DNA from: Bacteroidales bacterium
Lineage (GTDB): Bacteria; Bacteroidota; Bacteroidia; Bacteroidales; JAADJA01
DNA length: 5,229 bases
Direction of reading: 5' to 3'
Assembly (NCBI GenBank): GCA_021107975.1
Contig: JAIORT010000742.1
Span: 1 to 5,229, forward strand
Shown here: one piece after another, positions 1 through 5,229 of the stretch
Layout of the letters: the number at the start of each line of letters is the position of its first letter
Numbering within the stretch: position 1 is the stretch's first letter
Notes under the pieces: generated by a model
Told to the model about the DNA's origin: nothing
What the model saw: the letters and a program-made list of their open reading frames with translations, nothing else
Databases searched by the model: none
Translations under genes and position numbers: made by a program

Positions 1-1134
1 TATCCTTTAGAAAAAGGTGATAAACTCAGGGCTTATAACCAGATAAAATACCTTGCAAAAAATCATGAAATTCACCTGTGTACGCTAACTGACATTAAAT
101 TAGATAATAAACACATTAAAGCATTAGAGCCGTTTTGCAAATCAGTTACCGTAATCAATCTTTCAAAGCCCGGTATTCTGCTGAATTTGTTTCTTGCATT
201 TATTACGGGAAAGCCTTTTCAGGTGGGATATTTTTATAGTTCAGAGGCACAAAAGAAAATTGATAAACTCATACGTAAGATTCAACCCGAACACATCTAT
301 TGCCAGTTATTGCGTGTTGCCGAATATGTTAAAAACCGGCATATCCCAAAAACCCTCGATTATCAGGATGTTTTTTCGAAAGGGATGGAACGAAGGTCTT
401 TTTCTTCACCTTTTTATCTCAAACCAATCCTGAAAATTGAATATAAAAGGCTTCTGAAATATGAAAATGAAATCTTTGATTACTTCGATAATAAAACTAT
501 TATTTCAAAACCCGACCGTAACCTGATACCTCATCCTGAAAAAGATAAAATTGAAATAGTAATTAACGGGGTGGACACGGATTTTTTTAAACCTATGAAT
601 GTTGAAAAAAAATATGAATTGGTTTTTATCGGTAATATGGGCTATCCTCCCAATGTGAATGCTGCTGTATATCTCGCTAAGAAAATTCTTCCCCTAATTC
701 AAAAACAAAAGCCGGAAATAAGGTTAACACTTGCAGGAGCCTCACCCAATCCTGATGTAAAGGCATTAAAAAATAATAAAATTGAAGTAACCGGATGGAT
801 GGAAGATATCAGGGAATGTTACGCAAAGGCGAAAATTTTTATTGCCCCGATGCAAATCGGAACAGGGCTTCAAAATAAATTGTTAGAAGCCATGGCAATG
901 AAAATACCCTGCATAACAACTCCTTTGGCAAATAAGGCGCTTGAAGCTATTAACGGTAAAGAATTACTTGTTGGAAATTCGCCTGAAGATTTTGCAAAAC
1001 ATATTATTAACCTGTTAGATAATGAAGATATGGCGAATAATATTGCTTTAAACGGTTATAATTTTGTTCATAGAAAATATAACTGGGATGCTGCTACCGG
1101 AAAGTTGGAGGATTTGATGGTTCGAACTAAGTAA
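1..1134 (+). CDS. GT4-family glycosyltransferase, 5'-truncated by window edge (EpsH1/PEP-CTERM-associated sugar transferase type)
   Basis: This is a cytosolic or membrane-associated retaining glycosyltransferase of GT-B fold, probably adding a sugar to a surface polysaccharide or glycolipid; donor and acceptor cannot be told from sequence. Frame 1 is open from base 1, giving 377 visible residues. Visible residues 1-12 (Y-P-L-E-K-G-D-K-L-R-A-Y) match the N-terminal donor/acceptor loop of the family, which normally lies about 10-15 residues after the initiator Met, so little is missing. The C-terminal Rossmann half begins near V208 (V-F-I-G-N-M, 208-213), preceded by the linker N-G-V-D-T-D-F-F (189-196). 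It continues with G-W-M-E-D-I (265-270) and the G-T-G-L-Q-N-K-L-L-E-A-M-A segment (287-299), where E296 is the second Glu of the EX7E motif. The first Glu position is T288, as in the related G-T-G-x-x-x-K subgroup. A TTG at 187 could be taken as a start, but the upstream codons encode conserved family sequence. The superfamily call is strong; the subfamily is from memory. Confidence 0.88.
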   Translation, partial: YPLEKGDKLRAYNQIKYLAKNHEIHLCTLTDIKLDNKHIKALEPFCKSVTVINLSKPGILLNLFLAFITGKPFQVGYFYSSEAQKKIDKLIRKIQPEHIYCQLLRVAEYVKNRHIPKTLDYQDVFSKGMERRSFSSPFYLKPILKIEYKRLLKYENEIFDYFDNKTIISKPDRNLIPHPEKDKIEIVINGVDTDFFKPMNVEKKYELVFIGNMGYPPNVNAAVYLAKKILPLIQKQKPEIRLTLAGASPNPDVKALKNNKIEVTGWMEDIRECYAKAKIFIAPMQIGTGLQNKLLEAMAMKIPCITTPLANKALEAINGKELLVGNSPEDFAKHIINLLDNEDMANNIALNGYNFVHRKYNWDAATGKLEDLMVRTK

Positions 1135-1186
1135 ATTAATTATTCCCGGTGTCGTGCCGTCCCGAAGTTTCTGGATTCGTGAAGTG

Positions 1187-1217
1187 ATTGACTATTGATA
1201 ATTAACATATAACTTTT
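1187..1217 (+). promoter_or_regulatory. Candidate Bacteroidota promoter for the DUF4870-wbuC pair
   Basis: ATTG at 1187-1190 is followed, after a 19-base spacer, by TAACTTTT at 1210-1217. This is one base off the Bacteroidota -7 consensus TAnnTTTG, at the spacing expected from a -33 TTTG/TTG. Transcription would begin near 1223-1227, leaving a 5' leader of about 55 bases before the ATG at 1280. A second TAACTTTT lies at 1231-1238 without a good -33 partner. The assignment is tentative because the region is AT-rich and such matches arise by chance. Confidence 0.3.
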
Positions 1218-1238
1218 AACATTTAATATATAACTTTT
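1207..1238. repeat. Direct repeat of 11 bp, 21 bp apart, upstream of the DUF4870 gene
   Basis: ATATAACTTTT occurs at 1207-1217 and again at 1228-1238, an offset of 21 bp, or about two helical turns, so both copies face the same side of the DNA. Each copy contains a -7-like TAACTTTT. They could be two overlapping promoter cores, a regulator site pair, or chance in AT-rich DNA. The rest of the 145-base gap (1135-1279) shows only a weak imperfect hairpin near 1160-1175 and no gene. Confidence 0.4.
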
Positions 1239-1279
1239 TTTAGTATAATTCACCGATTTCTAATCTAAACTTAATCATT

Positions 1280-1636
1280 ATGGATCAAACAGATCAAAAA
1301 GTAAGAGACGAACGTATGTGGGGTATGTTCTGTCATTTAAGCGCACTTGCGGGATACATTATTCCTTTTGGTAATATCATCGGGCCGGTCATTATCTGGT
1401 CATTGAAAAAAGATGAATCTTCGTTTGTGAACCAACAAGGAAAGGAAGCTATCAATTTTCAAATCTCAATTATGATCTATTGTTTTATCTCAGCAATATT
1501 AATTCTGTTAGCAATAGGTATTTTATTGTTAATAGCCATCGGCATTTTTAGCTTGATTATGATTGTTATTGCTTCCATTAAGGCAAATAACGGAGAATCC
1601 TTTGAATACCCTCTTACTATTCGTTTTATAAAATGA
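1280..1636 (+). CDS. DUF4870 (Tic20-like) small integral membrane protein
   Basis: This is a 118-residue membrane protein of the DUF4870 family, whose biochemical role is unknown. It opens with a short charged cytoplasmic N-terminus (1-12), then the family signature: E-R-M-W-G-M-F-C-H-L-S-A-L (11-23) leading into a first membrane segment with the G-x-x-I-P-F-G-N-I-I-G-P-V-I-I-W core (25-40). A polar loop, K-K-D-E-S-S-F-V-N-Q-Q-G-K-E-A-I-N-F-Q (43-61), is the most conserved part. A long hydrophobic stretch, about 62-100, is enough for two more membrane segments, and a short polar tail ends Y-P-L-T-I-R-F-I-K. The length is normal for the family. The ATG at 1280 has no Shine-Dalgarno site, as is usual in Bacteroidota, but it places the signature at the expected distance from the N-terminus. 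Its stop codon overlaps the start of the downstream cupin gene (ATGA, 1633-1636), so the two share a transcript. Confidence 0.9.
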   Translation: MDQTDQKVRDERMWGMFCHLSALAGYIIPFGNIIGPVIIWSLKKDESSFVNQQGKEAINFQISIMIYCFISAILILLAIGILLLIAIGIFSLIMIVIASIKANNGESFEYPLTIRFIK

Positions 1637-2112
1637 TAAAGATCGACAGTTTACTTTTTAAGGATATGGCTCTTAAGTCGGGAAAAGCAAAAAGGAAAAG
1701 GGCTCATCTCACCTTTCATAAAACAGACGATGATACTTTACAGCGTATGTTGAATGCGATGCAGCCCGGTACATATCTGCAACCTCACAAGCACGAAGAC
1801 CCTGATAAACGAGAGGTTTTTATTTGCCTCACAGGTAAAATGCTTGTAGTAGAATTTGATTATAATGGGGAAATAGCCGATTATATGATTCTTGATGCGG
1901 AAAGCAAAGACTATGCTGCCGAAATTGCACCCTGTGTTTATCATACCGTCATTTGCCTCGAACCAAACTCAATAGCTTATGAATTAAAAGACGGACCTTA
2001 TAATCCTATTGATGATAAAAATTTTGCAAGCTGGGCGCCAAAGGAAGGTGAGAAAGGATGTGAGGAGTATAATCAAAAAATACTTAATGAATTGAATATT
2101 CAAATTTCCTGA
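1633..2112 (+). CDS. WbuC-family cupin-fold metalloprotein
   Basis: This is a single-domain cytosolic cupin of 159 residues matching the WbuC family, often found in O-antigen and other polysaccharide loci; its reaction has not been established as far as I know. The start of the recognised domain is R-K-R-A-H-L-T-F-H (21-29), followed by Q-R-M-L-N-A-M-Q-P-G-T-Y (37-48). Cupin motif 1 is P-H-K-H (51-54) with E61 downstream, and motif 2 is centred on H104 in V-Y-H-T. H52, H54, E61 and H104 are the likely metal ligands. The C-terminal signature E-L-K-D-G-P-Y-N-P (117-125) and W-A-P-K-E-G (134-139) is typical of WbuC. The ATG at 1633 overlaps the stop of the DUF4870 gene and there is no independent ribosome site, so translation is probably coupled. 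The symbol wbuC is a family label, and orthology to the enterobacterial gene is not claimed. A polysaccharide role fits the nearby glycosyltransferase but is an inference. Confidence 0.9.
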   Translation: MIKIDSLLFKDMALKSGKAKRKRAHLTFHKTDDDTLQRMLNAMQPGTYLQPHKHEDPDKREVFICLTGKMLVVEFDYNGEIADYMILDAESKDYAAEIAPCVYHTVICLEPNSIAYELKDGPYNPIDDKNFASWAPKEGEKGCEEYNQKILNELNIQIS

Positions 2113-2134
2113 TAAAAATTTTCAATTACTTTTG
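2105..2134 (+). promoter_or_regulatory. hisS promoter, Bacteroidota type
   Basis: TACTTTTG at 2127-2134 is an exact match to the Bacteroidota -7 consensus TAnnTTTG, and a weak -33 element TTTC (2105-2108, straddling the end of the cupin gene) lies 18 bases upstream. Transcription should start near 2139-2142, giving a leader of about 25-28 bases to the ATG at 2167. This suggests hisS has its own promoter rather than depending on readthrough from the DUF4870-cupin pair. Confidence 0.65.
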
Positions 2135-2166
2135 CACTTATAAGACAATCTGTTGATAATAACAAA

Positions 2167-3525
2167 ATGGCACAAAGACCTTCAATACCAAAAGGAACCC
2201 GCGATTTCTCTCCAATAGAGATGGTAAGAAGAAATTATATTATCGATACTGTCAAATCCGTTTTTCAACTTTACGGCTATTTGCCTATCGAAACACCTGC
2301 AATGGAGAATCTCTCTACACTAACTGGTAAATATGGCGAAGAAGGAGACAGACTTTTATTTAAAATTTTAAATTCCGGGAATTTTTTAAATAAAATTCCA
2401 AATGCCAAAATTCAAAACCCAAAAGCAAATGAGATTGTAAACTATATTTCAGAAAAAGGTTTGCGGTTCGACCTTACAGTTCCTTTTGCCCGCTATGTTG
2501 TGCAACACAGAAACGATATTACTTTCCCTTTTAAACGCTATCAAATACAACCCGTATGGCGTGCCGATCGACCGCAGAAAGGACGCTACCGTGAATTTTT
2601 CCAGTGCGATGTGGATGTAATAGGCAGCCACTCGTTGTTGAATGAAGTGGAACTGATACAAATCATAAATGATGTTTTTAATAAATTACAGATAAATAAT
2701 GTCATTAAAATAAACAACCGGAAGGTATTGTACGGAATTGCCGAATACATCGGTGAAACGGAAAAGTTTACAGATATCACTGTGGCTGTTGATAAACTCG
2801 ATAAAATAGGTATTGAAAAAGTAAAAGAGGAATTATCTGTTTGCGGTTTATCGAAAAAAGCCATTGACCGGTTACAGCAAATCCTTATCTTTAAAGGCAC
2901 CAACGAAGAAAAGATAATATTCCTTGATAAAATGCTTGAAAACACAGAAACCGGTAAAAATGGAATGGATGAGATAAAAGCGGTTTTCGATTATTTGAAT
3001 ATGCTGTCGATATTTACAAAGATGGAATTCGACCTGACACTTGCCCGCGGACTGGATTATTATACAGGCGCTATTATTGAGGTGATAGCCAAAGATGTCA
3101 GAATCGGGAGCATTTGCGGCGGTGGCAGGTACGATGACCTCACAGGTATTTTCGGACTTCCTGATGTTTCGGGTGTGGGAGTTTCTTTTGGCGCCGACAG
3201 GATTTACGATGTGATGATGGAAAAAAACCTCTTCCCCGAAGAAACACTTTCAACCACACAGGTCCTTTTTATAAATTTTGGTAAAGAAGAAGAAAAATAT
3301 TGCCTCCACCAAGTCGGAAAATTAAGAGCAGCAGGAATTAACACAGAAATTTTTCCCGAAGCTGCCAAACTGAAAAAGCAATTGAATTATGCCAACAATA
3401 AAAAAATTCCTTTCGTTGTGCTTGTGGGAGAAAATGAAATGAAAGAAAATGTGTTAACGGTTAAAGATATGAATTCGGGGCAGCAAACAAAAATGACTGT
3501 TAATGAACTAAAGTTTCGCATGTAA
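2167..3525 (+). CDS. hisS: Histidyl-tRNA synthetase
   Basis: This cytosolic class II aminoacyl-tRNA synthetase charges tRNA-His with L-histidine using ATP and acts as a homodimer. The 452 residues are the normal length for the Bacteroidota form. In order: the N-terminal P-K-G-T-R-D-F-S-P (8-16); motif 1 region around 40-60; R-F-D-L-T-V-P-F-A-R-Y (100-110); motif 2 with R132 in W-R-A-D-R-P-Q-K-G-R-Y-R-E-F-F-Q-C-D (131-148); an insertion domain to about 275; the HisRS-specific L-A-R-G-L-D-Y-Y-T-G (292-301) and C-G-G-G-R-Y-D-D-L (317-325); motif 3 G-V-G-V-S-F-G-A-D-R-I (336-346, R345 contacting ATP); then the C-terminal anticodon-binding domain from about 365. All catalytic motifs are intact. 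The ATG at 2167 puts P-K-G-T-R-D at its usual distance from the start. An in-frame 15-bp repeat lies at residues 76-89. It is followed by hutH, another gene whose protein uses histidine, after a 107-base gap. Confidence 0.98.
   Translation: MAQRPSIPKGTRDFSPIEMVRRNYIIDTVKSVFQLYGYLPIETPAMENLSTLTGKYGEEGDRLLFKILNSGNFLNKIPNAKIQNPKANEIVNYISEKGLRFDLTVPFARYVVQHRNDITFPFKRYQIQPVWRADRPQKGRYREFFQCDVDVIGSHSLLNEVELIQIINDVFNKLQINNVIKINNRKVLYGIAEYIGETEKFTDITVAVDKLDKIGIEKVKEELSVCGLSKKAIDRLQQILIFKGTNEEKIIFLDKMLENTETGKNGMDEIKAVFDYLNMLSIFTKMEFDLTLARGLDYYTGAIIEVIAKDVRIGSICGGGRYDDLTGIFGLPDVSGVGVSFGADRIYDVMMEKNLFPEETLSTTQVLFINFGKEEEKYCLHQVGKLRAAGINTEIFPEAAKLKKQLNYANNKKIPFVVLVGENEMKENVLTVKDMNSGQQTKMTVNELKFRM
2392..2433 (+). 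repeat. Degenerate 15-bp in-frame repeat inside hisS
   Basis: Three decayed copies lie at 2392-2406, 2407-2421 and 2422-2433, the last shortened by one codon. They encode K-I-P-N-A, K-I-Q-N-P and K-A-N-E at residues 76-89. The DNA is much richer in A and C on this strand than the flanking hisS sequence. The segment lies between the conserved L-L-F-K-I-L-N-S-G (63-71) and Y-I-S-E-K-G-L-R-F-D (93-102), a region that varies among HisRS enzymes, so the repeat should not disturb catalysis. Confidence 0.55.
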
Positions 3526-3556
3526 AAAAAGCTGCTGTAATTGGGTAAAGATACAG

Positions 3557-3566
3557 AAACCGGTTT
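3557..3566. promoter_or_regulatory. Perfect 10-bp palindrome in the hisS-hutH gap
   Basis: AAACCGGTTT is a perfect inverted repeat 67 bases upstream of the hutH ATG at 3633. It could be a half of a regulator operator, but the symmetry does not extend beyond ten bases and there is no poly-T tract, so it is not a terminator. The remainder of the 107-base gap (3526-3632) contains an AT-rich stretch with TATAAT at 3595-3600 but no convincing TAnnTTTG box. Confidence 0.25.
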
Positions 3567-3632
3567 GGACAAAAATAAAGGCTTAGGTGTTCTTTATAAT
3601 AAATAAAAATAGTGAACAGGATGTCATTAGTT

Positions 3633-5156
3633 ATGAGTACACATTATATAAATTCAGATATTCTCGATTTCGAGACTTTAGCAAAGATATTAAAAGAAAA
3701 CAAAAAACTTGAACTATCTGATGAAGCTAAAGAAAAGATAGTTAAATGCAGGAATTATTTAGACAAAAAGCTGGAATCGCAAAAAGAACCAATTTACGGT
3801 ATCAATACAGGCTTTGGAGCTTTATACAATCACACTATCCCTAAGGAAGATTTGAGCACATTGCAGAAAAATCTTGTGATGTCGCATGCATGTGGCATCG
3901 GAGATGAAGTTCCGAAAGATATAGTAAAGCTGATGTTATTGCTTAAAATACAATCACTTTCTTATGGTCATTCCGGTGTTCAGCTTGAAACCGTTCAGCG
4001 TTTGATTGATTTATATAATCAAAATATTTTACCGGTAATCTACCAGCAAGGCTCATTAGGCGCTTCAGGCGACCTTGCTCCTTTGGCTCACCTTTCACTT
4101 CCACTTTTAGGTCTTGGCGAGGTATATTATAAAGGTAAGAAACAAGATGCGGCATTAGTATTAAAAGAGTTTAACTGGGAACCAATTGAATTAAAATCAA
4201 AAGCAGGCTTAGCACTGTTGAATGGCACTCAGTTTATGAGCGCATACGGAGTTTACTGTTGCTTAAAAGTATTTAAACTGTCGAGACTGGCTGATGTTAT
4301 CGGGGCTATTTCCCTCGATGCCTTTGATGGAAGAATAGAGCCTTTTCATGAACTTATCCAGGCTGTTCGCCCTCATAAGGGTCAGATAAAGACTGCGAAA
4401 AGAATAAGAAATTTACTTGAAGGCAGTGAATTAATAAGTCAATACAAAAAGCATATACAAGACCCGTATTCGTTCAGGTGTATCCCACAAGTACATGGCG
4501 CTTCAAAAGATTCGATAGATTATGTGGCTTATGTTTTTAGAATGGAGATTAATTCCGTTACTGATAATCCAACCATTTTTCCTGATGAGGACTTGATTAT
4601 CTCGGCAGGTAATTTTCATGGGCAGCCATTAGCTCTGGCTCTGGATAATCTGAGCATTGCTATGGCTGAGTTAGGGAATATTTCTGAAAGAAGAACATAT
4701 CAGTTGCTTTCAGGTGCCAGGAACTTGCCTCCGTTTTTAGTAGCTAATCCCGGTTTGAATTCCGGTTTTATGATCCCACAATACACAGCAGCCTCCATAG
4801 TAAACCAGAACAAGTATTTATGCACGCCTGCTTCTGTCGATTCTATCGAGTCATCCAAAGGACAGGAAGACCATGTAAGCATGGGAGCAAATGCTGCTAC
4901 TAAAGCCTTTAAGGTATTAGAAAATTTAGAAAGAATACTATCTATTGAGTTGTTTAATACTGCACAGGCATTGGATTTTAGAAGACCGGTAAAAACCTCG
5001 CCATTTCTTGAAAAATTTATTGAAGGTTACCGCAGAAAAGTTTCTTTTATAAAAAATGATAAGATAATGTATAAAGATATGCAGGCTTCGGTTGAATACC
5101 TTCGTGAAGTGGAATTGGCATTACCTGAGGAGGACCCGGATAAATATCAGTTATAA
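3633..5156 (+). CDS. hutH: Histidine ammonia-lyase (histidase)
   Basis: This cytosolic enzyme converts L-histidine to trans-urocanate and ammonia, the first step of histidine degradation; it normally works as a homotetramer. With the ATG at 3633 the protein has 507 residues, the usual length. The MIO-forming triad is A144-S145-G146 in G-S-L-G-A-S-G-D-L-A-P-L. Other active-site residues visible are Y55 (Y-G-I-N-T-G-F-G), S84-H85 (M-S-H-A-C-G; the Ser-His pair marks histidine rather than tyrosine or phenylalanine lyases), N197 (L-L-N-G-T-Q), Y279 and R282 (D-P-Y-S-F-R-C), F328 (G-N-F-H-G-Q-P) and E412 (Q-E-D-H-V-S-M-G). These stay within two positions of the known Pseudomonas putida numbering, which supports this start. 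In-frame upstream alternatives are ATG 3621 and GTG 3612, adding 4 and 7 residues. An AGG at 3618-3620 abuts the 3621 ATG, too close to serve it. No other hut gene is in the window, so linkage to a full hut pathway is not shown. Confidence 0.95.
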   Translation: MSTHYINSDILDFETLAKILKENKKLELSDEAKEKIVKCRNYLDKKLESQKEPIYGINTGFGALYNHTIPKEDLSTLQKNLVMSHACGIGDEVPKDIVKLMLLLKIQSLSYGHSGVQLETVQRLIDLYNQNILPVIYQQGSLGASGDLAPLAHLSLPLLGLGEVYYKGKKQDAALVLKEFNWEPIELKSKAGLALLNGTQFMSAYGVYCCLKVFKLSRLADVIGAISLDAFDGRIEPFHELIQAVRPHKGQIKTAKRIRNLLEGSELISQYKKHIQDPYSFRCIPQVHGASKDSIDYVAYVFRMEINSVTDNPTIFPDEDLIISAGNFHGQPLALALDNLSIAMAELGNISERRTYQLLSGARNLPPFLVANPGLNSGFMIPQYTAASIVNQNKYLCTPASVDSIESSKGQEDHVSMGANAATKAFKVLENLERILSIELFNTAQALDFRRPVKTSPFLEKFIEGYRRKVSFIKNDKIMYKDMQASVEYLREVELALPEEDPDKYQL

Positions 5157-5159
5157 AAA

Positions 5160-5229
5160 TGGTTGAAATGGTTAAATTAGTTAAATCGGGAAATTGGTTA
5201 AATTGGTTAAATCCGGAAATTAGTAAATT
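5160..5229. repeat. AT-rich tandem repeat, 9/9/8-base units in a 26-bp higher-order period, cut by window edge
   Basis: Starting four bases after the hutH stop, 9-base units of the type TGGTTAAAT alternate with 8-base C-rich units. Units are TGGTTGAAA (5160-5168), TGGTTAAAT (5169-5177), TAGTTAAAT (5178-5186), CGGGAAAT (5187-5194), TGGTTAAAT (5195-5203), TGGTTAAAT (5204-5212), CCGGAAAT (5213-5220) and a partial TAGTAAATT (5221-5229). The blocks 5169-5194 and 5195-5220 are thus two 26-bp copies differing at only two or three bases. The array runs out of the window, so its full length is unknown. No terminator for hutH is seen before it. Confidence 0.85.

Noticed and set aside
187..1134. Glycosyltransferase starting at the TTG at 187
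   Set aside because: The same frame is open to base 1, and the upstream codons encode the conserved N-terminal G-D-K-x-R loop, so the gene is cut by the window edge rather than starting at 187.
1160..1175. Possible intrinsic terminator after the glycosyltransferase
   Set aside because: The inverted repeat is short, has an internal mismatch and a tiny loop, and no T-run follows.
1244..1249. TATAAT as a classical sigma70 -10 box (also at 3595-3600)
   Set aside because: Neither has a -35 element at 16-18 bases, and Bacteroidota primary sigma factors prefer TAnnTTTG; AT-rich DNA gives such hexamers often.
2586..2945. 119-codon minus-strand reading frame inside hisS
   Set aside because: It is wholly antisense to the conserved hisS gene and shows shadow composition with no domain.
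3387..3572. Minus-strand reading frame overlapping the end of hisS
   Set aside because: It lies mostly opposite hisS, is rich in Ser and Phe as expected for an antisense shadow, and has no recognisable domain.
3612..3632. GTG at 3612 or ATG at 3621 as the hutH start
   Set aside because: Both are in frame, but the ATG at 3633 gives the M-S-T-H-Y-I type N-terminus usual for this family and active-site numbering close to the reference enzyme. The alternatives cannot be fully excluded.
5195..5229. Open frame through the terminal repeat reading W-L-N-W-L-N-P-E-I-S-K
   Set aside because: It follows simply from the 9-base unit length; no start codon or ribosome site precedes it, and another frame of the array carries a TAG.

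Overview
The window reads as a stretch of chromosome from a member of the Bacteroidota, most like an uncultured or environmental Bacteroidales/Marinilabiliales-type organism. The evidence is the low G+C content, the near absence of Shine-Dalgarno sites, a perfect Bacteroidota -7 box (TAnnTTTG) upstream of hisS, and the Bacteroidota flavour of the HisRS and histidine ammonia-lyase proteins. The genus cannot be fixed from the sequence alone.

Layout, all genes on the + strand: (1) 1-1134 is the 3' part of a GT4-type glycosyltransferase, whose reading frame runs off the left edge and probably lacks only about a dozen N-terminal residues. (2) 1135-1279 is a 145-base gap with a candidate promoter and a 21-bp-spaced direct repeat. 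(3) 1280-1636 is a small DUF4870 membrane protein. Its stop overlaps, in an ATGA, the start of (4) 1633-2112, a WbuC-family cupin metalloprotein, so the two are probably translationally coupled. (5) 2113-2166 holds the hisS promoter. (6) 2167-3525 is hisS, histidyl-tRNA synthetase, with all class II and HisRS motifs and an odd in-frame 15-bp repeat in a surface segment. (7) 3526-3632 is a short gap with a perfect 10-bp palindrome. (8) 3633-5156 is hutH, histidine ammonia-lyase, complete with its MIO triad. (9) From 5160 to the right edge is an AT-rich 9/9/8-base tandem repeat that continues out of the window.

Functional picture: the glycosyltransferase, and perhaps the WbuC cupin, point to surface polysaccharide work. 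The last two genes both use L-histidine, one charging tRNA-His and the other degrading histidine to urocanate. No other hut gene (hutU, hutI, ftcD/hutG) is visible. Most of the window is ordinary housekeeping and accessory metabolism. I see no convincing undescribed multi-gene system. The points most worth a second look are the coupled DUF4870-WbuC pair, the higher-order tandem repeat at the right edge, the in-frame repeat inside hisS, and the hisS-hutH adjacency.
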